The notes under the pieces: generated by a model | What the model saw: only the letters and a program-made list of their open reading frames with translations | What the model was told of the DNA's origin: nothing | Database searches by the model: none | Assembly: GCF_001425355.1 (NCBI RefSeq) | Contig: NZ_LMQN01000018.1 | Location: 1,110 to 65,109, forward strand | Direction of reading: 5' to 3' | DNA length: 64,000 nucleotides | DNA from: Chryseobacterium sp. Leaf405 | Lineage (GTDB): Bacteria > Bacteroidota > Bacteroidia > Flavobacteriales > Weeksellaceae | Program-made: the position numbers and the translations under genes | Shown here: positions 53,346-64,000 of the stretch, in pieces | Position numbering within the stretch: the first letter of the stretch is position 1 | How the letters are laid out: every line of letters starts with the position of its first letter

Positions 53346-55874
53346 TTATTTTTCTGCTGAAACTTCACTTTCCGGAGCTCCCAGATAACTTGGTTTTAAT
53401 CCACCTGTATTGATTAATATTTTCTCCAAAACAATTCCCGGTTCCAAAACCCTGAAACGTAATGTATGTTTTCCTGGTTGTGAAATCTGATGTTTCGTAT
53501 TAGATTTGATGATGTGTTCAGATTGCCATCTTCCCAATTCACCTTTGTAATGACCGTTGAAATTAACAATCTCCGGCGTTTGTCCATCAAAAGAAATTTC
53601 ATAACGAAGTCCTTTATTATGATTGAAATTTAAAGTCGGAGCTAATAATAACTGAACTTCAAACTCACCTTTTGATTCAAAATTAATATCATATTCCAAA
53701 TAGATATTTTCATCAGATTTCGGATAGGCATTTTGAGGAAAAGTCGTCACACCGGATTTGGTTTTCCCTAAATCAGGAATCACTTCCCAATGGATTCGGT
53801 CTGAATTATTCATTCTGGCGAAATTCTCAGCTTCAATGGAAACGTACCCGTTTTTCTCCTGAAATACTTTATTTTTGGACGCATTATCATCATAAACGTA
53901 AGTCACTTCCGGCATAATATTTTGTTTTCCGTCCGCCCAGGTTTTATAACCAATTTTCATTTGATCCATCATATGTTGCCACTTTCCGCCCGCAATCACA
54001 TTGTTGTATTGATTGTCCAGATAGGCGTTTCTGTCAAAATATTCTTTCACTTTATCCGCGTAATAATTAGCTTTTAAGTCATATTTGGACGCCAATTCCC
54101 TGTTTTTGGCAACGGCATAATACATTTCATACAAATTACTGCACGCATCAATCGGATACAAAACCAGTTGATAATAGGCATCCTGATATTCTGCCGGAAT
54201 CTGCTCTTTCAATCGCAAAGCTTCCAAAGCCAACGCTCTGTAATCATTTAAAACAGTTTCAAATTCATTATAATTTTCAAGGCTGAATGTTTTGCTGTCC
54301 AATGTTTCCGGTGTTACACGGCGATTATATTTGGCATAAAGATTAATCATTTCGGCAATTTCCTTTGCGTATTTCTCGCCAAACTGCTGGGCTGACCATT
54401 TTTCAGTATATTCCAAAAGGTTTTTAGAATTAAATTGTTTCGGATTCCAAGCCATTTCCAGGAAAAAGCTGATAGGGAATTCCATCGGTTTTAAGTCGCC
54501 AACATTCACAACCCAAACCTTATCAACTTTGTGTTCGTAAGAAAGATTCATCTGCTCCCAAACTCTTTGAATCGGACTGATGTTTATCCACTTAGAATTT
54601 CTCGGTCCGCCCACATAATCAAAATGGTAATACATTCCGTAACCGCCCTTGTGCAAAGGTTTTGAAAGGTCCGGAAGTTTTCTTACATTACCCCAATTGT
54701 CGTCACAAAACAGTAAAATTACATCATCCGGAACCCGCATTCCTTTGTCGTAATAATCCTGAACTTCTTTGTACAAAGCCCAAACCTGTGGTGTTTTATC
54801 AGCTCTTCTTCCTGTGACATCAGCAATGATTTTCCGCTGGTCATTCACCACTTTTTCGAGAAGGGAAATGTTCGTTCCCTCTCCCATTGCTTCGTCGCCG
54901 TCGCCACGCATTCCAACTGTTACGAGTTTTTCCCAGTTTTTGCTTCTCTCCAATCCTGATTTCCAGAATTCTTTCAAAACTTTCTCATTTTTAGAATAAT
55001 CCCACACATTCGGCAGGTTATTTTTCTTGATGTATCGGTGCCAATCGGTCTGCGCCAAAGCCATCGGTTCGTGGTGAGAAGTTCCCATCACAATTCCCAT
55101 TTCATTCGCCAAAGGTCCGCTTAAAGGATCGTCGTCATAGAAGGCTTTTCCCCACATCGCAGGCCAAATGTAATTGCCTTTCATTCTTAAAATCAACTCA
55201 AAAACTTTCTCGTAAAATTTAGCATTGATTCCGCCAAAATTTGCTCTTGCCCAACTTCCCAATGAAGGTTCCTCATCATTCAGGAAAATCCCACGGTACT
55301 CCACAGCCGGTTCTCCATCGGTATACATTCCCTTTTTAAAGTATAAATTTTCCTTCGCTAAAATTGGAACATCTGCCCAATAATACCAAGGCGAAACGCC
55401 AATTTGCTGAGACATTTCGTAAATCCCGTAAATCGTTCCTCGCTTGTCGCTTCCCGCAATTACAATCGCTTCAGAAATACCTGGAAACGGATTGCTGACA
55501 TTCTGAATGATATATTTTTCATTCTTTCCTGTTAAAGATTTTCCGTCGATTTTCTTTTGTTTGATTAAATCATCAATCACTGATTTTGTTCCGACAGTTC
55601 CGATGATAATCAAAGGCGAATTCATTCCTGAAATCTGATTTAAAATCGTCGGCTGAGTTCCCGTAACTTTCTGAAAATCGGATTGTAGATTTTTAACAGC
55701 TCTCAAAATTCCATTATCGATTCCGAAATTGGTAAAAATGGAGAGATTGACTGATTTTTCTTTTAAAACAATGTTCTCTGATTTTTTTTCTGTGCTGATG
55801 AACGGTTCTGTCGCATCGATCTGCAAGCAACATCCGAAAAATGTGACGAGAAAAAATATTTTTATTCGATTCAT
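53346..55874 (-). CDS. GH115 alpha-glucuronidase
   Basis: The 842-residue protein has an N-terminal signal and matches GH115: IIIGTVGTKSVIDDLIKQKK, RGTIYGIYEMSQQIGVSPWY, VEYRGIFLNDEEPSLGSWAR, RMKGNYIWPAMWGKAFYDDD and GIVMGTSHHEPMALAQTDWH, ending with a C-terminal beta domain (EAENFARMNNSDRIHWEVIP). GH115 enzymes remove 4-O-methyl-glucuronic acid from internal positions of xylan, which GH67 cannot. The gene is followed by GH30 after 83 bp and preceded by GH97 after 49 bp on the same strand. Confidence 0.95.
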   Translation of the reverse strand: MNRIKIFFLVTFFGCCLQIDATEPFISTEKKSENIVLKEKSVNLSIFTNFGIDNGILRAVKNLQSDFQKVTGTQPTILNQISGMNSPLIIIGTVGTKSVIDDLIKQKKIDGKSLTGKNEKYIIQNVSNPFPGISEAIVIAGSDKRGTIYGIYEMSQQIGVSPWYYWADVPILAKENLYFKKGMYTDGEPAVEYRGIFLNDEEPSLGSWARANFGGINAKFYEKVFELILRMKGNYIWPAMWGKAFYDDDPLSGPLANEMGIVMGTSHHEPMALAQTDWHRYIKKNNLPNVWDYSKNEKVLKEFWKSGLERSKNWEKLVTVGMRGDGDEAMGEGTNISLLEKVVNDQRKIIADVTGRRADKTPQVWALYKEVQDYYDKGMRVPDDVILLFCDDNWGNVRKLPDLSKPLHKGGYGMYYHFDYVGGPRNSKWINISPIQRVWEQMNLSYEHKVDKVWVVNVGDLKPMEFPISFFLEMAWNPKQFNSKNLLEYTEKWSAQQFGEKYAKEIAEMINLYAKYNRRVTPETLDSKTFSLENYNEFETVLNDYRALALEALRLKEQIPAEYQDAYYQLVLYPIDACSNLYEMYYAVAKNRELASKYDLKANYYADKVKEYFDRNAYLDNQYNNVIAGGKWQHMMDQMKIGYKTWADGKQNIMPEVTYVYDDNASKNKVFQEKNGYVSIEAENFARMNNSDRIHWEVIPDLGKTKSGVTTFPQNAYPKSDENIYLEYDINFESKGEFEVQLLLAPTLNFNHNKGLRYEISFDGQTPEIVNFNGHYKGELGRWQSEHIIKSNTKHQISQPGKHTLRFRVLEPGIVLEKILINTGGLKPSYLGAPESEVSAEK

Positions 55875-55923
55875 AATCTTTTATTTTTATTAATAATGAA
55901 ATCTTAAAGGTTTAGACTGTTAA

Positions 55924-57867
55924 TTAATTCCTTAAGACAAAACCTCCATTCGGCTGAATTTCTACGTTGAAATCACCCTTTTCATTTACTTTCAATTCTT
56001 TTTCAGAAGAATTTCCCTGCACATCATCATTGATGAATTTCACCGTTTTTCCCATCAACATCGGAAGATTGATTTTCAGTTTTTTAAGCGTTTTTTCTGC
56101 ATTGATTCCCGCAACATACCATTGATTCTGATGTCTTCGCGCAATCACAGAATATTTCCCGGGATAACCATCGATGAAAACCGTTTCGTCCCAGAGCGTC
56201 GGGATTTCTTTCATAAAATCAAGCTGAAGTTTTGGTACATCTGTTAGGTTATTCGGCATCACGGCAAACATCTGCACTGGATTTTGAAACAGAACCACTG
56301 TTGCCAGCTGGAAACCGTCTGTAGTGTGTCTCTTATTTTTGTCTTTGTTGGATTTTGTTAAATATTTATTGAGGAAAGTCCCACCAAATTCCATACTTCC
56401 CACCGTGTTTCTGATGAAAGGATGCAACGTTGCAAAAAATGCTTCCTGCTTGCGCACATCTTCCGAAAAGTAAAGCATTTCTGACGCTAAAACCGCTTCG
56501 CTTCCTGCATAATTCGGGTACATTACTTCCCAACCTCTCGGCAAAGTTGCACCGTGGAAAATGATGAACAAGCCGAAATCATTGGCATCCGACAAAATAT
56601 CTTCATACAATCGCATCGTTTCCTGTTTATCACCACCGAAGAAATCGACTTTCAGGCCTTTGACACCGACCCCTTTCAGCCATCTCATTTCTTTTTTTCG
56701 TTCAATTGCCGAACTCATTTTATTTCTTGGTCCCATCGGGGCATCGTTGGCAGAACCGTTGGAATTGTACCATAATAACACACCAACATTCTTAGATTTT
56801 GCATATTGAATGAGGTCTTTCATTCTTTCTTTTCCGATATTTTTGTCCCAAAGCGCATCTATCAGAATGTATTCATAACCAAGTTTTGATGCTAAATCGA
56901 TAAAAAGACTTTGGTCTTCATAATTCATACTGTTGTCCTGCCAGAGAATCCAGCTCCATGTAGATTTTCCGAAACTGTATTTTTGAGAAGGTTCATACAT
57001 TGGTTCTACAACGTCAAAAGGAATCGTAGTTTCAACAATTGGTTTCAGAGAATCACCAATTGTGATGGTTCGCCAAGGTGTTTTTCCCGGAAGCGAAATA
57101 GATGCTCCCGTACTTCCGAAACCATTGTTTTCTGCCATATTCGGATAAGCGACTTTGTATAGATTTTTTTCTGAAGTCGTATCCAGATGAGAGGCGCAGT
57201 ACAAACTGTTCACACCCGTTTCAGATAGTAAAATCCAACCATCATTTCCAACGTGAAATAAACCCGGAAAAACATAACCATAATCGGCTTTTGTTCCCAA
57301 TTCTGCATCAGCTTTGTAACCGCTTTCGTAACTTGGTGCAGTTCGGGCAAAACCTGTCATAGGTTTCATCATCGGGGAAAGGAAAGTCGTGGTATGAGAA
57401 GGAAATCTGTAACCCGTAATTTCTGACTGAACAACAGCACTCAGACGGTCTTTCATTGGTTTAATCTCATATCTAAAAGCCAGATTATTATTGCTAACCT
57501 GAAATTCAATTCCAATATTGAAGTTATCTACATTAGTAAAATTGACTGTCAAAGTATTAGCTGTATAATTGACTTGCGATTTTTTGATTTTTTCGTTTGT
57601 ATAATTTTTGGAAATTTTGTCTTTTTCGCTTTCAATGAATTTCAAATTCTTAGAAAAATCAGATTCATTGGTAATCAAACCTAACGGAGATTTATCCAGC
57701 ATTGATTTTCCCTGAAAAGTTACAGAATACAACGCATTTCCATTTTCAGAATAAACATTCAGTTTCAGTTTTCCATCAGGACTTGAAATTTCTGCAACCT
57801 GCGCCGAAAAAGTATTGAGCGAAAGAATGCTCAGGATGAATGATAGTTTTAAAATAGATTTGGTCAT
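55924..57867 (-). CDS. GH97 alpha-galactosidase (retaining type)
   Basis: The 647-residue protein has a signal peptide (SFILSILSLNTFSAQ), an N-terminal beta-super-sandwich (EISSPDGKLKLNVYSENG), a catalytic barrel (WSWILWQDNSMNYEDQSLFI), and a C-terminal beta domain. In VKGLKVDFFGG an aspartate, D408, sits at the nucleophile position of the retaining GH97 branch, and E457 (AGSEAV) is a candidate acid/base. Retaining members are alpha-galactosidases or beta-L-arabinopyranosidases; inverting members are alpha-glucosidases, which lack that aspartate. Galactose released would feed galK-galT. It lies 2 bp after the GH43-CBM6 gene. Confidence 0.9.
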   Translation of the reverse strand: MTKSILKLSFILSILSLNTFSAQVAEISSPDGKLKLNVYSENGNALYSVTFQGKSMLDKSPLGLITNESDFSKNLKFIESEKDKISKNYTNEKIKKSQVNYTANTLTVNFTNVDNFNIGIEFQVSNNNLAFRYEIKPMKDRLSAVVQSEITGYRFPSHTTTFLSPMMKPMTGFARTAPSYESGYKADAELGTKADYGYVFPGLFHVGNDGWILLSETGVNSLYCASHLDTTSEKNLYKVAYPNMAENNGFGSTGASISLPGKTPWRTITIGDSLKPIVETTIPFDVVEPMYEPSQKYSFGKSTWSWILWQDNSMNYEDQSLFIDLASKLGYEYILIDALWDKNIGKERMKDLIQYAKSKNVGVLLWYNSNGSANDAPMGPRNKMSSAIERKKEMRWLKGVGVKGLKVDFFGGDKQETMRLYEDILSDANDFGLFIIFHGATLPRGWEVMYPNYAGSEAVLASEMLYFSEDVRKQEAFFATLHPFIRNTVGSMEFGGTFLNKYLTKSNKDKNKRHTTDGFQLATVVLFQNPVQMFAVMPNNLTDVPKLQLDFMKEIPTLWDETVFIDGYPGKYSVIARRHQNQWYVAGINAEKTLKKLKINLPMLMGKTVKFINDDVQGNSSEKELKVNEKGDFNVEIQPNGGFVLRN

Positions 57868-57869
57868 AA

Positions 57870-59246
57870 TTAATGAGTTTCAAGAAAAGTCCAAGAATCG
57901 AAAAACATAATATCTTTTTCTGCTTTTCCGTTAAACACAAAATATACATCATGAACGCCGGTAATTTTTTCCTTTACATCGGTTTTCACGGTTTCCCAAC
58001 GATCATCTCCCCCGGTCACCGGAACTTTTATCGTCGCAATTACTTTTCCGTTGAGGCCGTCTAAACGAACGTCCATCGTCACTTCACTGTTATGCGTCGT
58101 TCCCACTCTCGCAGAAAAATTAGTTGCCCCCTTTTTACCGAAATCAACATTTTTCACACTTGTGTAAGCACCATTTTTTTTAGCTTTTATGAAAACGCCT
58201 GCCTCTTTATTCTGATAAGATTTCACATTTTCCGACCACGCAATCATTTCTGCCTGATTGAAAGCGTATGGATTGACCGTCGCAATGGCTTTGGTAATTC
58301 CATTCGTCATTTTGAAAGGCGAAATAGAACCGTCTTTGTTAAATTCCATTTCCTGAACGCTCACTGAACGGGTAAATCCGCTTCCGCCGGGCAAAGCTCC
58401 GTTGTGGTAGAAAAAGTAAGTTTTTCCTTTAAAATCAATAACTCCGGGATGGTTGGTAAATGATTTTCCTTCGGTTGGCATTACGATTCCGCCATATTTC
58501 CACGGACCTTGCGGACTTTTGCTGGTAGAATATCCGATAAATTCAGGAAGCGGACCGCCCGGCCAGAAAAGGTAATACAGATTTTTTCGCTTGTAAAGCC
58601 AAGGTCCTTCTTCATATTTTGTCGGTCTTTCAGGGTTTTCTTTTCCGTCTCTTTTTCCGAAAGATTCTGTAGTCATCGGAACTTCAACAATATCGCCGGA
58701 ATAGGAAATCATATCCTGATTCAGCTTGACATATTTCAGTTTCGGATTTCCCCAGTACATATGCGCCTGTCCGTCATCATCCACAAAAACTGTTGGGTCA
58801 ATATCACCCCATTCACTTTGCACTAAAGGTTTCCCAAGCGGATCGTGAAAAGGACCAAACGGACTGTCGCCCACGGCAACGCCAATCGCCCCTTTGTTGT
58901 TGGTTTTGCTAATCATCGGAACATACATAAAAAATTTACCGTCTCTTTCGATACACTGCGCCGCCCACGCATCACGCTTGGCCCAATCGAAATCTTTATA
59001 GGAAAGAATCGTTCCGTGGTCTGTCCAATTCACCATATCGTTGGTGGAATAAACTTTCCAGTCATTCATCGTAAACCATGTGGAATCATCTTCATCGTGC
59101 GTGGTGTAAACGTACAGCTTACCGTTATAGACCATCGGCGCCGGATCAGCGGTATAATTGGTCTGAATAATGGGGTTTTGGGAAAACAATATTCCCGAAC
59201 ATCCTATTATACAGATATTTATTATTGATTTTATTAATTTGTTCAT
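57870..59246 (-). CDS. GH43 glycoside hydrolase with C-terminal CBM6
   Basis: The 458-residue protein has a signal peptide ending near SGILFSQ and a GH43 propeller with the base in [20 protein letters not shown], pKa modulator in [20 protein letters not shown], and acid in [22 protein letters not shown]-terminal beta domain (about residues 330-458, [20 protein letters not shown], then [20 protein letters not shown]) looks like a CBM6 xylan-binding module. Related GH43-CBM6 enzymes are arabinoxylan arabinofuranosidases or xylosidases. It stands first in a run with GH97, GH115 and GH30. Confidence 0.9.
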   Translation of the reverse strand: MNKLIKSIINICIIGCSGILFSQNPIIQTNYTADPAPMVYNGKLYVYTTHDEDDSTWFTMNDWKVYSTNDMVNWTDHGTILSYKDFDWAKRDAWAAQCIERDGKFFMYVPMISKTNNKGAIGVAVGDSPFGPFHDPLGKPLVQSEWGDIDPTVFVDDDGQAHMYWGNPKLKYVKLNQDMISYSGDIVEVPMTTESFGKRDGKENPERPTKYEEGPWLYKRKNLYYLFWPGGPLPEFIGYSTSKSPQGPWKYGGIVMPTEGKSFTNHPGVIDFKGKTYFFYHNGALPGGSGFTRSVSVQEMEFNKDGSISPFKMTNGITKAIATVNPYAFNQAEMIAWSENVKSYQNKEAGVFIKAKKNGAYTSVKNVDFGKKGATNFSARVGTTHNSEVTMDVRLDGLNGKVIATIKVPVTGGDDRWETVKTDVKEKITGVHDVYFVFNGKAEKDIMFFDSWTFLETH

Positions 59247-59491
59247 ATTAATTTATTTTTTCTGAAAACTCCAATGGTCGAAATTGAAAAGCTTTATTAC
59301 TACCGTGATATTTTTACCTTTAAATAAAAAGGGGTTTGCAACATTTCCATCCATTGACACAATTAGGAAACCGTTATTTTCATTAGAAATAATATTCCTG
59401 TGATTCCTGAATTTTGCCGGGCAGAAGCAATTCTACTGGTGAAAAACACAGTAAAATAAAAATTTTGATTTGGTGGATTTTCAGGTTTACA

Positions 59492-60367
<876 letters not shown>

Positions 60368-60372
60368 TTATT

Positions 60373-60388
60373 TGTAATTTTTACACTT
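60373..60388 (-). promoter_or_regulatory. AraR-like palindrome before the CE1 esterase
   Basis: In the gene direction it reads AAGTGT-AAAAATT-ACA, and the plus-strand core TGTAATTTTTACA is a near-perfect palindrome like that of araB. The flanking TTTATTT half of the araB block is not conserved, and no -7 box lies at the araB distance. Confidence 0.4.
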
Positions 60389-60420
60389 ATTAATTTAGAC
60401 AAAAAAATAATCCCGATAAG

Positions 60421-60486
60421 ATTTTTTATGATGAGGAATAACGAGCAAAAAAAGCGGGAGTGGAAGACGGATAAGCTACCCAAAAA
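60421..60486 (+). repeat. Dispersed hairpin repeat, partial copy C
   Basis: Only the right half of the element is clear: GAGGAATAACGAGCAAAAAA, GCGGGAGTGGAAGACGGATA and AGCTACCC, matching copy A most closely. It lies in the spacer between the GH43 gene at 60503 and the CE1 esterase, in the same orientation as the other two copies. Confidence 0.6.
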
Positions 60487-60502
60487 ATTAACTCTTCTTT
60501 TA

Positions 60503-62116
60503 TTATTCTGAACTTTTATTCACTCTGAAAAAATCAACATCTACAAAACCGCCAAGATTTTTGGTCGCATAATTGAAAATCGCAAACTTAGATCCCATAA
60601 AAAATCGCCTGTAATCAAAAATCATTTTGTAATCTTTCGCCATTTCCGTCCAGTTTTTTTGATCGGTACTGTATGAGAAATCTGCCAAATCTTTTCCGAG
60701 GTTAAAATCTGCATCAATTTTGAAATAAACTTTGTCTGAATTTAATAAAATTATCTTCTTTTCTTCTTTTTTGACGCCTGTAACCGCCTTTGTTTTATTA
60801 TCTAAACTGACTTCATTGGTTGAAAATACGACAAACTTTTTATTACCTTCCCTCACCACCGACAGAATCCCGGAATCACCGTTAAATACACTGAAACCTG
60901 CTACATCACCGTCTTTCATCCCCTTGACATCCAGAGCAACAATACCTGTGGATTTCGGCCCTTCCATTCTTTGGGTCAAAGTATTTGGAGCGAGGTAAAG
61001 ATTATCGACTATTCTACTGGTTTTCAGTCGTAAAAATCCTTTTCGGTCAGACAAAGACCACGCTTCGTTGACCGGATTATGATTCCACTGCCACTGGATT
61101 TTCATTTTTTTGTCAGAAAATTCGTCGTTTTCCACCAGATGATTTTTCGGTTTGAACGTCGGAAGCGGAACTTCTCCTGTCAAGGGAACTTTTCCGTTGT
61201 CACCCAAAACCGGCCAGTCATTTTCCCATTTCACGGGAATCAAAATCGGAACACGTCCTACTCCATTTCTGTCCTGAAAAATCAGGGAATACCAATTGTC
61301 GTTTTTATCGTCGATCAAAGCACCTTGTCCGGCGTACGAAAATCCAAGAAATTTGTCTTCCAGAATGACTTTTTTCTCGAATGGTCCAGTCACTTTATCG
61401 GCTCTGTACACTTCTTGACGACGCTTTCCACCTCTCGGCCAGGAAATCATCATCATATAATATTTTCCGTCTTTCTTAATGATTTGATTGCCTTCCAACA
61501 ATCCGGTTTCTGAAGTATCTTTCTGAAAAACTTCCGTTCCATCCTGATCTCCTATAATGGTTTTAAAATCCGGACTCAACTCAAAAACTTTGTTGGAAGT
61601 GAATACGTAAACTCTGTCGTCATCATCGAAAAGCAAAGACGCATCGTGAAAATGTCTGGTTCTGGTCAGCAGTTTCCAATTTCCTTTTTCAGGATTGTCG
61701 GAAACATAAAAATAAGATTTAAAAGGCTCATCATTAGGAGAAAATAAAACATAATATTTTCCTTTGTGAAAACGGATAGACGACGCCCATTGTCCGCGTC
61801 CGTAAACGCTTCCATTAAGCAAATCGTATTTAGAATTATCACTTAGTCTGTCAAAAACGTAACTTGACATTTCCCAATTGACCAAATCTTTGGAATGCAT
61901 CACCGGAGCACCCGGCATCAGATGCATCGTGGTACTTATCATATAAAAATCGTCACCGTTTCTTGTGATTGACAAATCTGGTGCATCCGCCCAAATAATC
62001 GGATTTTTAAATTCCGTCGTCTGCTGTTTTCTAACAGTATTTACCTGAGCTGAAAAGAGATTCAGCCCGATACATCCGAAAAGGGAAACTATATAGAATG
62101 GTTTATTAATTTTCAC
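60503..62116 (-). CDS. GH43 beta-xylosidase-type hydrolase with DUF1349-like C-terminus
   Basis: The 537-residue protein starts at GTG (62116) because this gives a signal peptide (YIVSLFGCIGLNLFSAQ) and no ATG lies nearby. The GH43 propeller has the base aspartate in IIWADAPDLSITRNGDDFYM, MHLMPGAPVMHSKDLVNWEM, DASLLFDDDDRVYVFTSNKV and the acid in GLLEGNQIIKKDGKYYMM. The C-terminal ~200 residues form a beta-sandwich of the DUF1349/GH43 C-terminal type, which shapes the active site of xylosidases. It is encoded 29 bp after the next GH43 gene and is clearly its distant paralog. Confidence 0.92.
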   Translation of the reverse strand: MKINKPFYIVSLFGCIGLNLFSAQVNTVRKQQTTEFKNPIIWADAPDLSITRNGDDFYMISTTMHLMPGAPVMHSKDLVNWEMSSYVFDRLSDNSKYDLLNGSVYGRGQWASSIRFHKGKYYVLFSPNDEPFKSYFYVSDNPEKGNWKLLTRTRHFHDASLLFDDDDRVYVFTSNKVFELSPDFKTIIGDQDGTEVFQKDTSETGLLEGNQIIKKDGKYYMMMISWPRGGKRRQEVYRADKVTGPFEKKVILEDKFLGFSYAGQGALIDDKNDNWYSLIFQDRNGVGRVPILIPVKWENDWPVLGDNGKVPLTGEVPLPTFKPKNHLVENDEFSDKKMKIQWQWNHNPVNEAWSLSDRKGFLRLKTSRIVDNLYLAPNTLTQRMEGPKSTGIVALDVKGMKDGDVAGFSVFNGDSGILSVVREGNKKFVVFSTNEVSLDNKTKAVTGVKKEEKKIILLNSDKVYFKIDADFNLGKDLADFSYSTDQKNWTEMAKDYKMIFDYRRFFMGSKFAIFNYATKNLGGFVDVDFFRVNKSSE

Positions 62117-62145
62117 GGTTTGGTATTTTGGTTTGGTTTTAAGTT

Positions 62146-63858
62146 TTAATTTGGCACAATATCATTCGAAGACGTGCTGTATAAACCTATTAAACTTCCT
62201 GTGAAACCACCTGCAACATCCGTTGAAAGAATATCACCTGAAACCGGTCCACCCAAATTTTTGAAATTTTTACCATCCAAAGAATAATTAAAACTGATAT
62301 TATCTTTCTCGCCAACAGCCTGGAATTTAACAGTCTTTGACAGTGAAATTTTCTCACTCGCAATCAGTTTTGAACTTCCTTTTTCGGTTCTTTCCAACAC
62401 AATATAAAAGTCTTTGTCTTTCTTCGTAATTCCGAAAACATAGTTGAATCTTTCGCTTTGGTAGCAAGTGATTCCGGCTAATTCTTTTTCAGATTTCGGT
62501 TTGTAATCTAAGGTTACGGAAGTTTCAAAATCTTCGTGCTGTAATCTGTGGAATAATGAAGAAACCGGAGCCAACGCTTTGATATTCGTTTCCATAGGAT
62601 TTACTTTCACACCATTTTTCGTAACAGTGATGAAGTTTTCACGAGGTCCACGCATGGCAATCCAACGGAAATCAAGATTCTTATCAGTCAGTTTATCGTT
62701 GTAGGTAAAGTTTCCGTTCGGGAAAAACCCGTGTTGTCCGTTTTGATTTTTCACCCCTTCCGGCATTTTCAATTTCGGCTTCATCGGAACCAAACCATTT
62801 TGAAAAACAGGATACGTTCCGCTCCAGTCAACAGGAAGAATAAAAGTTTCGCGACCTTTGTTCACACGATTGTTGACATTCGGACGAATCGCCAAAAACA
62901 CGCCGTACCACTGTCCGTTCGGACCTTCCACCAAATCTGCGTGACCCGCCCAGTCTACTTTTTCTTTTCTGTCTTTCGGGAAATATCTTTGTGTAAGAAT
63001 TGGGTTATTTTTAGCCGGAACAAATGGTCCTTTCGGAGAATCTGCCATAAAAATAACTTCGCTGTGGTTGCCTCCTGTACCACCTTCTGCACACATCAAA
63101 TAATATTTTCCTTTGAATTTGTATAAGTGCGGACCTTCAATCCAAATTGGTCTTTGAGAAAGATCAACACCTCCGTTGACGATAATTTTATCTGAACCTG
63201 CTACAACCTGGTCTTTTTCTAAATCGTAATCCCACATTTTAATGACGCGGTGACCATTGTACTCCTCTGTTCCTTTTGGTGGGGCGTCATTGTGAACGAT
63301 GTAGGCTTTTCCATCGTCATCGAAGAAAATGGCAGGGTCAATTCCGTCGAAATTCAGTTTCTGAACTTCGCTCCAGCCTTTTGCAGGATCCTTAGTTTTC
63401 ACGACCATATTTCCAACTCCGCCTGCAATCTGCGTGGTGATCATATAAAATGTGTCGTTGAACTTATTGTATTTAATGTCCGGTGCATAAATTCCCTGAG
63501 AAACTCCACCTTTTTCTATTTTCAACTGAGAAGGTCTGTCGAGAACGTGACCAACCTGCTTCCAATTGACCAAATCTTTAGACGTAAAAATCGGAACCCC
63601 GGGAAACATTGAAAATGAAGAATTAACTAAATAATAATCATTCCCTTTTTTGGTAATACTTGGGTCTGGATAGCAGCCTTGCAAAATCGGAGAATAGAAT
63701 TCGTCTGATTTTAAAGGATTGTCGCTGTATATTTTGTCGTTTCCACGGTAGTTGAAATCCGAGAAAGTCTGTGCTGACATACTGCTCACAGACAGAAAAG
63801 CAACTGCTGCAAGAATGTTATGTTTTAAATAAATCGAATGCATTAGTTTCTGTTTCAT
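62146..63858 (-). CDS. GH43 beta-xylosidase-type hydrolase with DUF1349-like C-terminus
   Basis: The 570-residue protein has a signal peptide (LAAVAFLSVSSMSAQ) and a GH43 propeller with the base in QGCYPDPSITKKGNDYYLVN, FSMFPGVPIFTSKDLVNWKQ, the pKa modulator in FDGIDPAIFFDDDGKAYIVH, and the acid in WIEGPHLYKFKGKYYLMCAE. The C-terminal beta-sandwich (SSLFHRLQHEDFETSVTLDY, then AGITCYQSERFNYVFGITKK) is of the DUF1349-like type found in xylosidases and arabinofuranosidases. It is the last complete minus-strand gene and therefore the most upstream in this part of the operon; its promoter or further genes lie beyond the window. Confidence 0.92.
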   Translation of the reverse strand: MKQKLMHSIYLKHNILAAVAFLSVSSMSAQTFSDFNYRGNDKIYSDNPLKSDEFYSPILQGCYPDPSITKKGNDYYLVNSSFSMFPGVPIFTSKDLVNWKQVGHVLDRPSQLKIEKGGVSQGIYAPDIKYNKFNDTFYMITTQIAGGVGNMVVKTKDPAKGWSEVQKLNFDGIDPAIFFDDDGKAYIVHNDAPPKGTEEYNGHRVIKMWDYDLEKDQVVAGSDKIIVNGGVDLSQRPIWIEGPHLYKFKGKYYLMCAEGGTGGNHSEVIFMADSPKGPFVPAKNNPILTQRYFPKDRKEKVDWAGHADLVEGPNGQWYGVFLAIRPNVNNRVNKGRETFILPVDWSGTYPVFQNGLVPMKPKLKMPEGVKNQNGQHGFFPNGNFTYNDKLTDKNLDFRWIAMRGPRENFITVTKNGVKVNPMETNIKALAPVSSLFHRLQHEDFETSVTLDYKPKSEKELAGITCYQSERFNYVFGITKKDKDFYIVLERTEKGSSKLIASEKISLSKTVKFQAVGEKDNISFNYSLDGKNFKNLGGPVSGDILSTDVAGGFTGSLIGLYSTSSNDIVPN

Positions 63859-64000
63859 TATTATATTTTTAATTGTTGTTTTATTTGAGGTATTTATTTC
63901 CGTCAGAATAAGATGAATGAATTTAATTATCGTTTCTTCGATACTAATTCAATTTTTTGTGAATTGCAAAACAAAAAAATTAAAAGACCTTAACTAAAAA

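Overview
The window looks like a chromosomal piece of an aerobic Flavobacteriia species, most likely Chryseobacterium or a close relative. The evidence is AT-rich DNA, promoters of the Bacteroidetes type (TTTG / TAnnTTTG), a type IX secretion sorting tail on one enzyme, dense carbohydrate-active enzyme genes, and a Nudix-type arabinose regulator. No tRNA gene, complete rRNA gene, CRISPR array or intact insertion sequence was seen. The first ~33 bases match a conserved domain V segment of 23S rRNA joined inside a sheath gene, so the left end looks like an assembly or read chimera.

Region 1 (about 1-12000) is part of an extracellular contractile injection system (eCIS). On the minus strand lie two sheath proteins, the first truncated at the window edge, and a DUF4255/Pvc16-type cap protein. 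Divergently, on the plus strand, lie a small Cys-rich protein, a CIS tape-measure family protein, an AAA+ ATPase, and a 1192-residue protein with a peptidoglycan-binding-like N-terminus and a C-terminus that looks like an ADP-ribosyltransferase. The last is a candidate injected effector; a small gene 5 bp downstream may be its immunity or helper protein.

Region 2 (about 12000-22500) is accessory. It holds three small unknown proteins, a frameshifted CrtC/AttH-like lipocalin gene with an unknown partner, a Crp/Fnr regulator followed by SnoaL-like and metallo-beta-lactamase-fold genes, an HxlR regulator divergent from a DoxX-like/SnoaL-like pair, and a large secreted protein with a TonB-plug-like C-terminal part.

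Region 3 (about 22650-64000) is almost entirely minus-strand and forms a glucuronoarabinoxylan utilisation locus. Xylan backbone enzymes are GH10, GH30, a GH3 beta-xylosidase and several GH43s. Side-chain enzymes are GH67 and GH115 alpha-glucuronidases, GH51 and GH127 arabinofuranosidases, a GH97 alpha-galactosidase, a CE1-type feruloyl esterase and a SASA-type acetylesterase. Uptake is by a GPH/MFS symporter and a sodium:solute symporter. Arabinose catabolism is araB-araD-araA plus an epimerase; galactose catabolism is galK-galT; a small transaldolase feeds the pentose phosphate pathway. No SusC/SusD pair lies in the window.

Control appears to rest on a Nudix-like AraR regulator (36555-37241). 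A near-identical 48-bp promoter/operator block precedes both araB and the GH3-GH51 pair, with an equivalent block in the same register upstream of the regulator and half-matching sites before GH127 and the esterase. Three copies of a hairpin-forming dispersed repeat lie in intergenic spacers of this locus, all in the same orientation.
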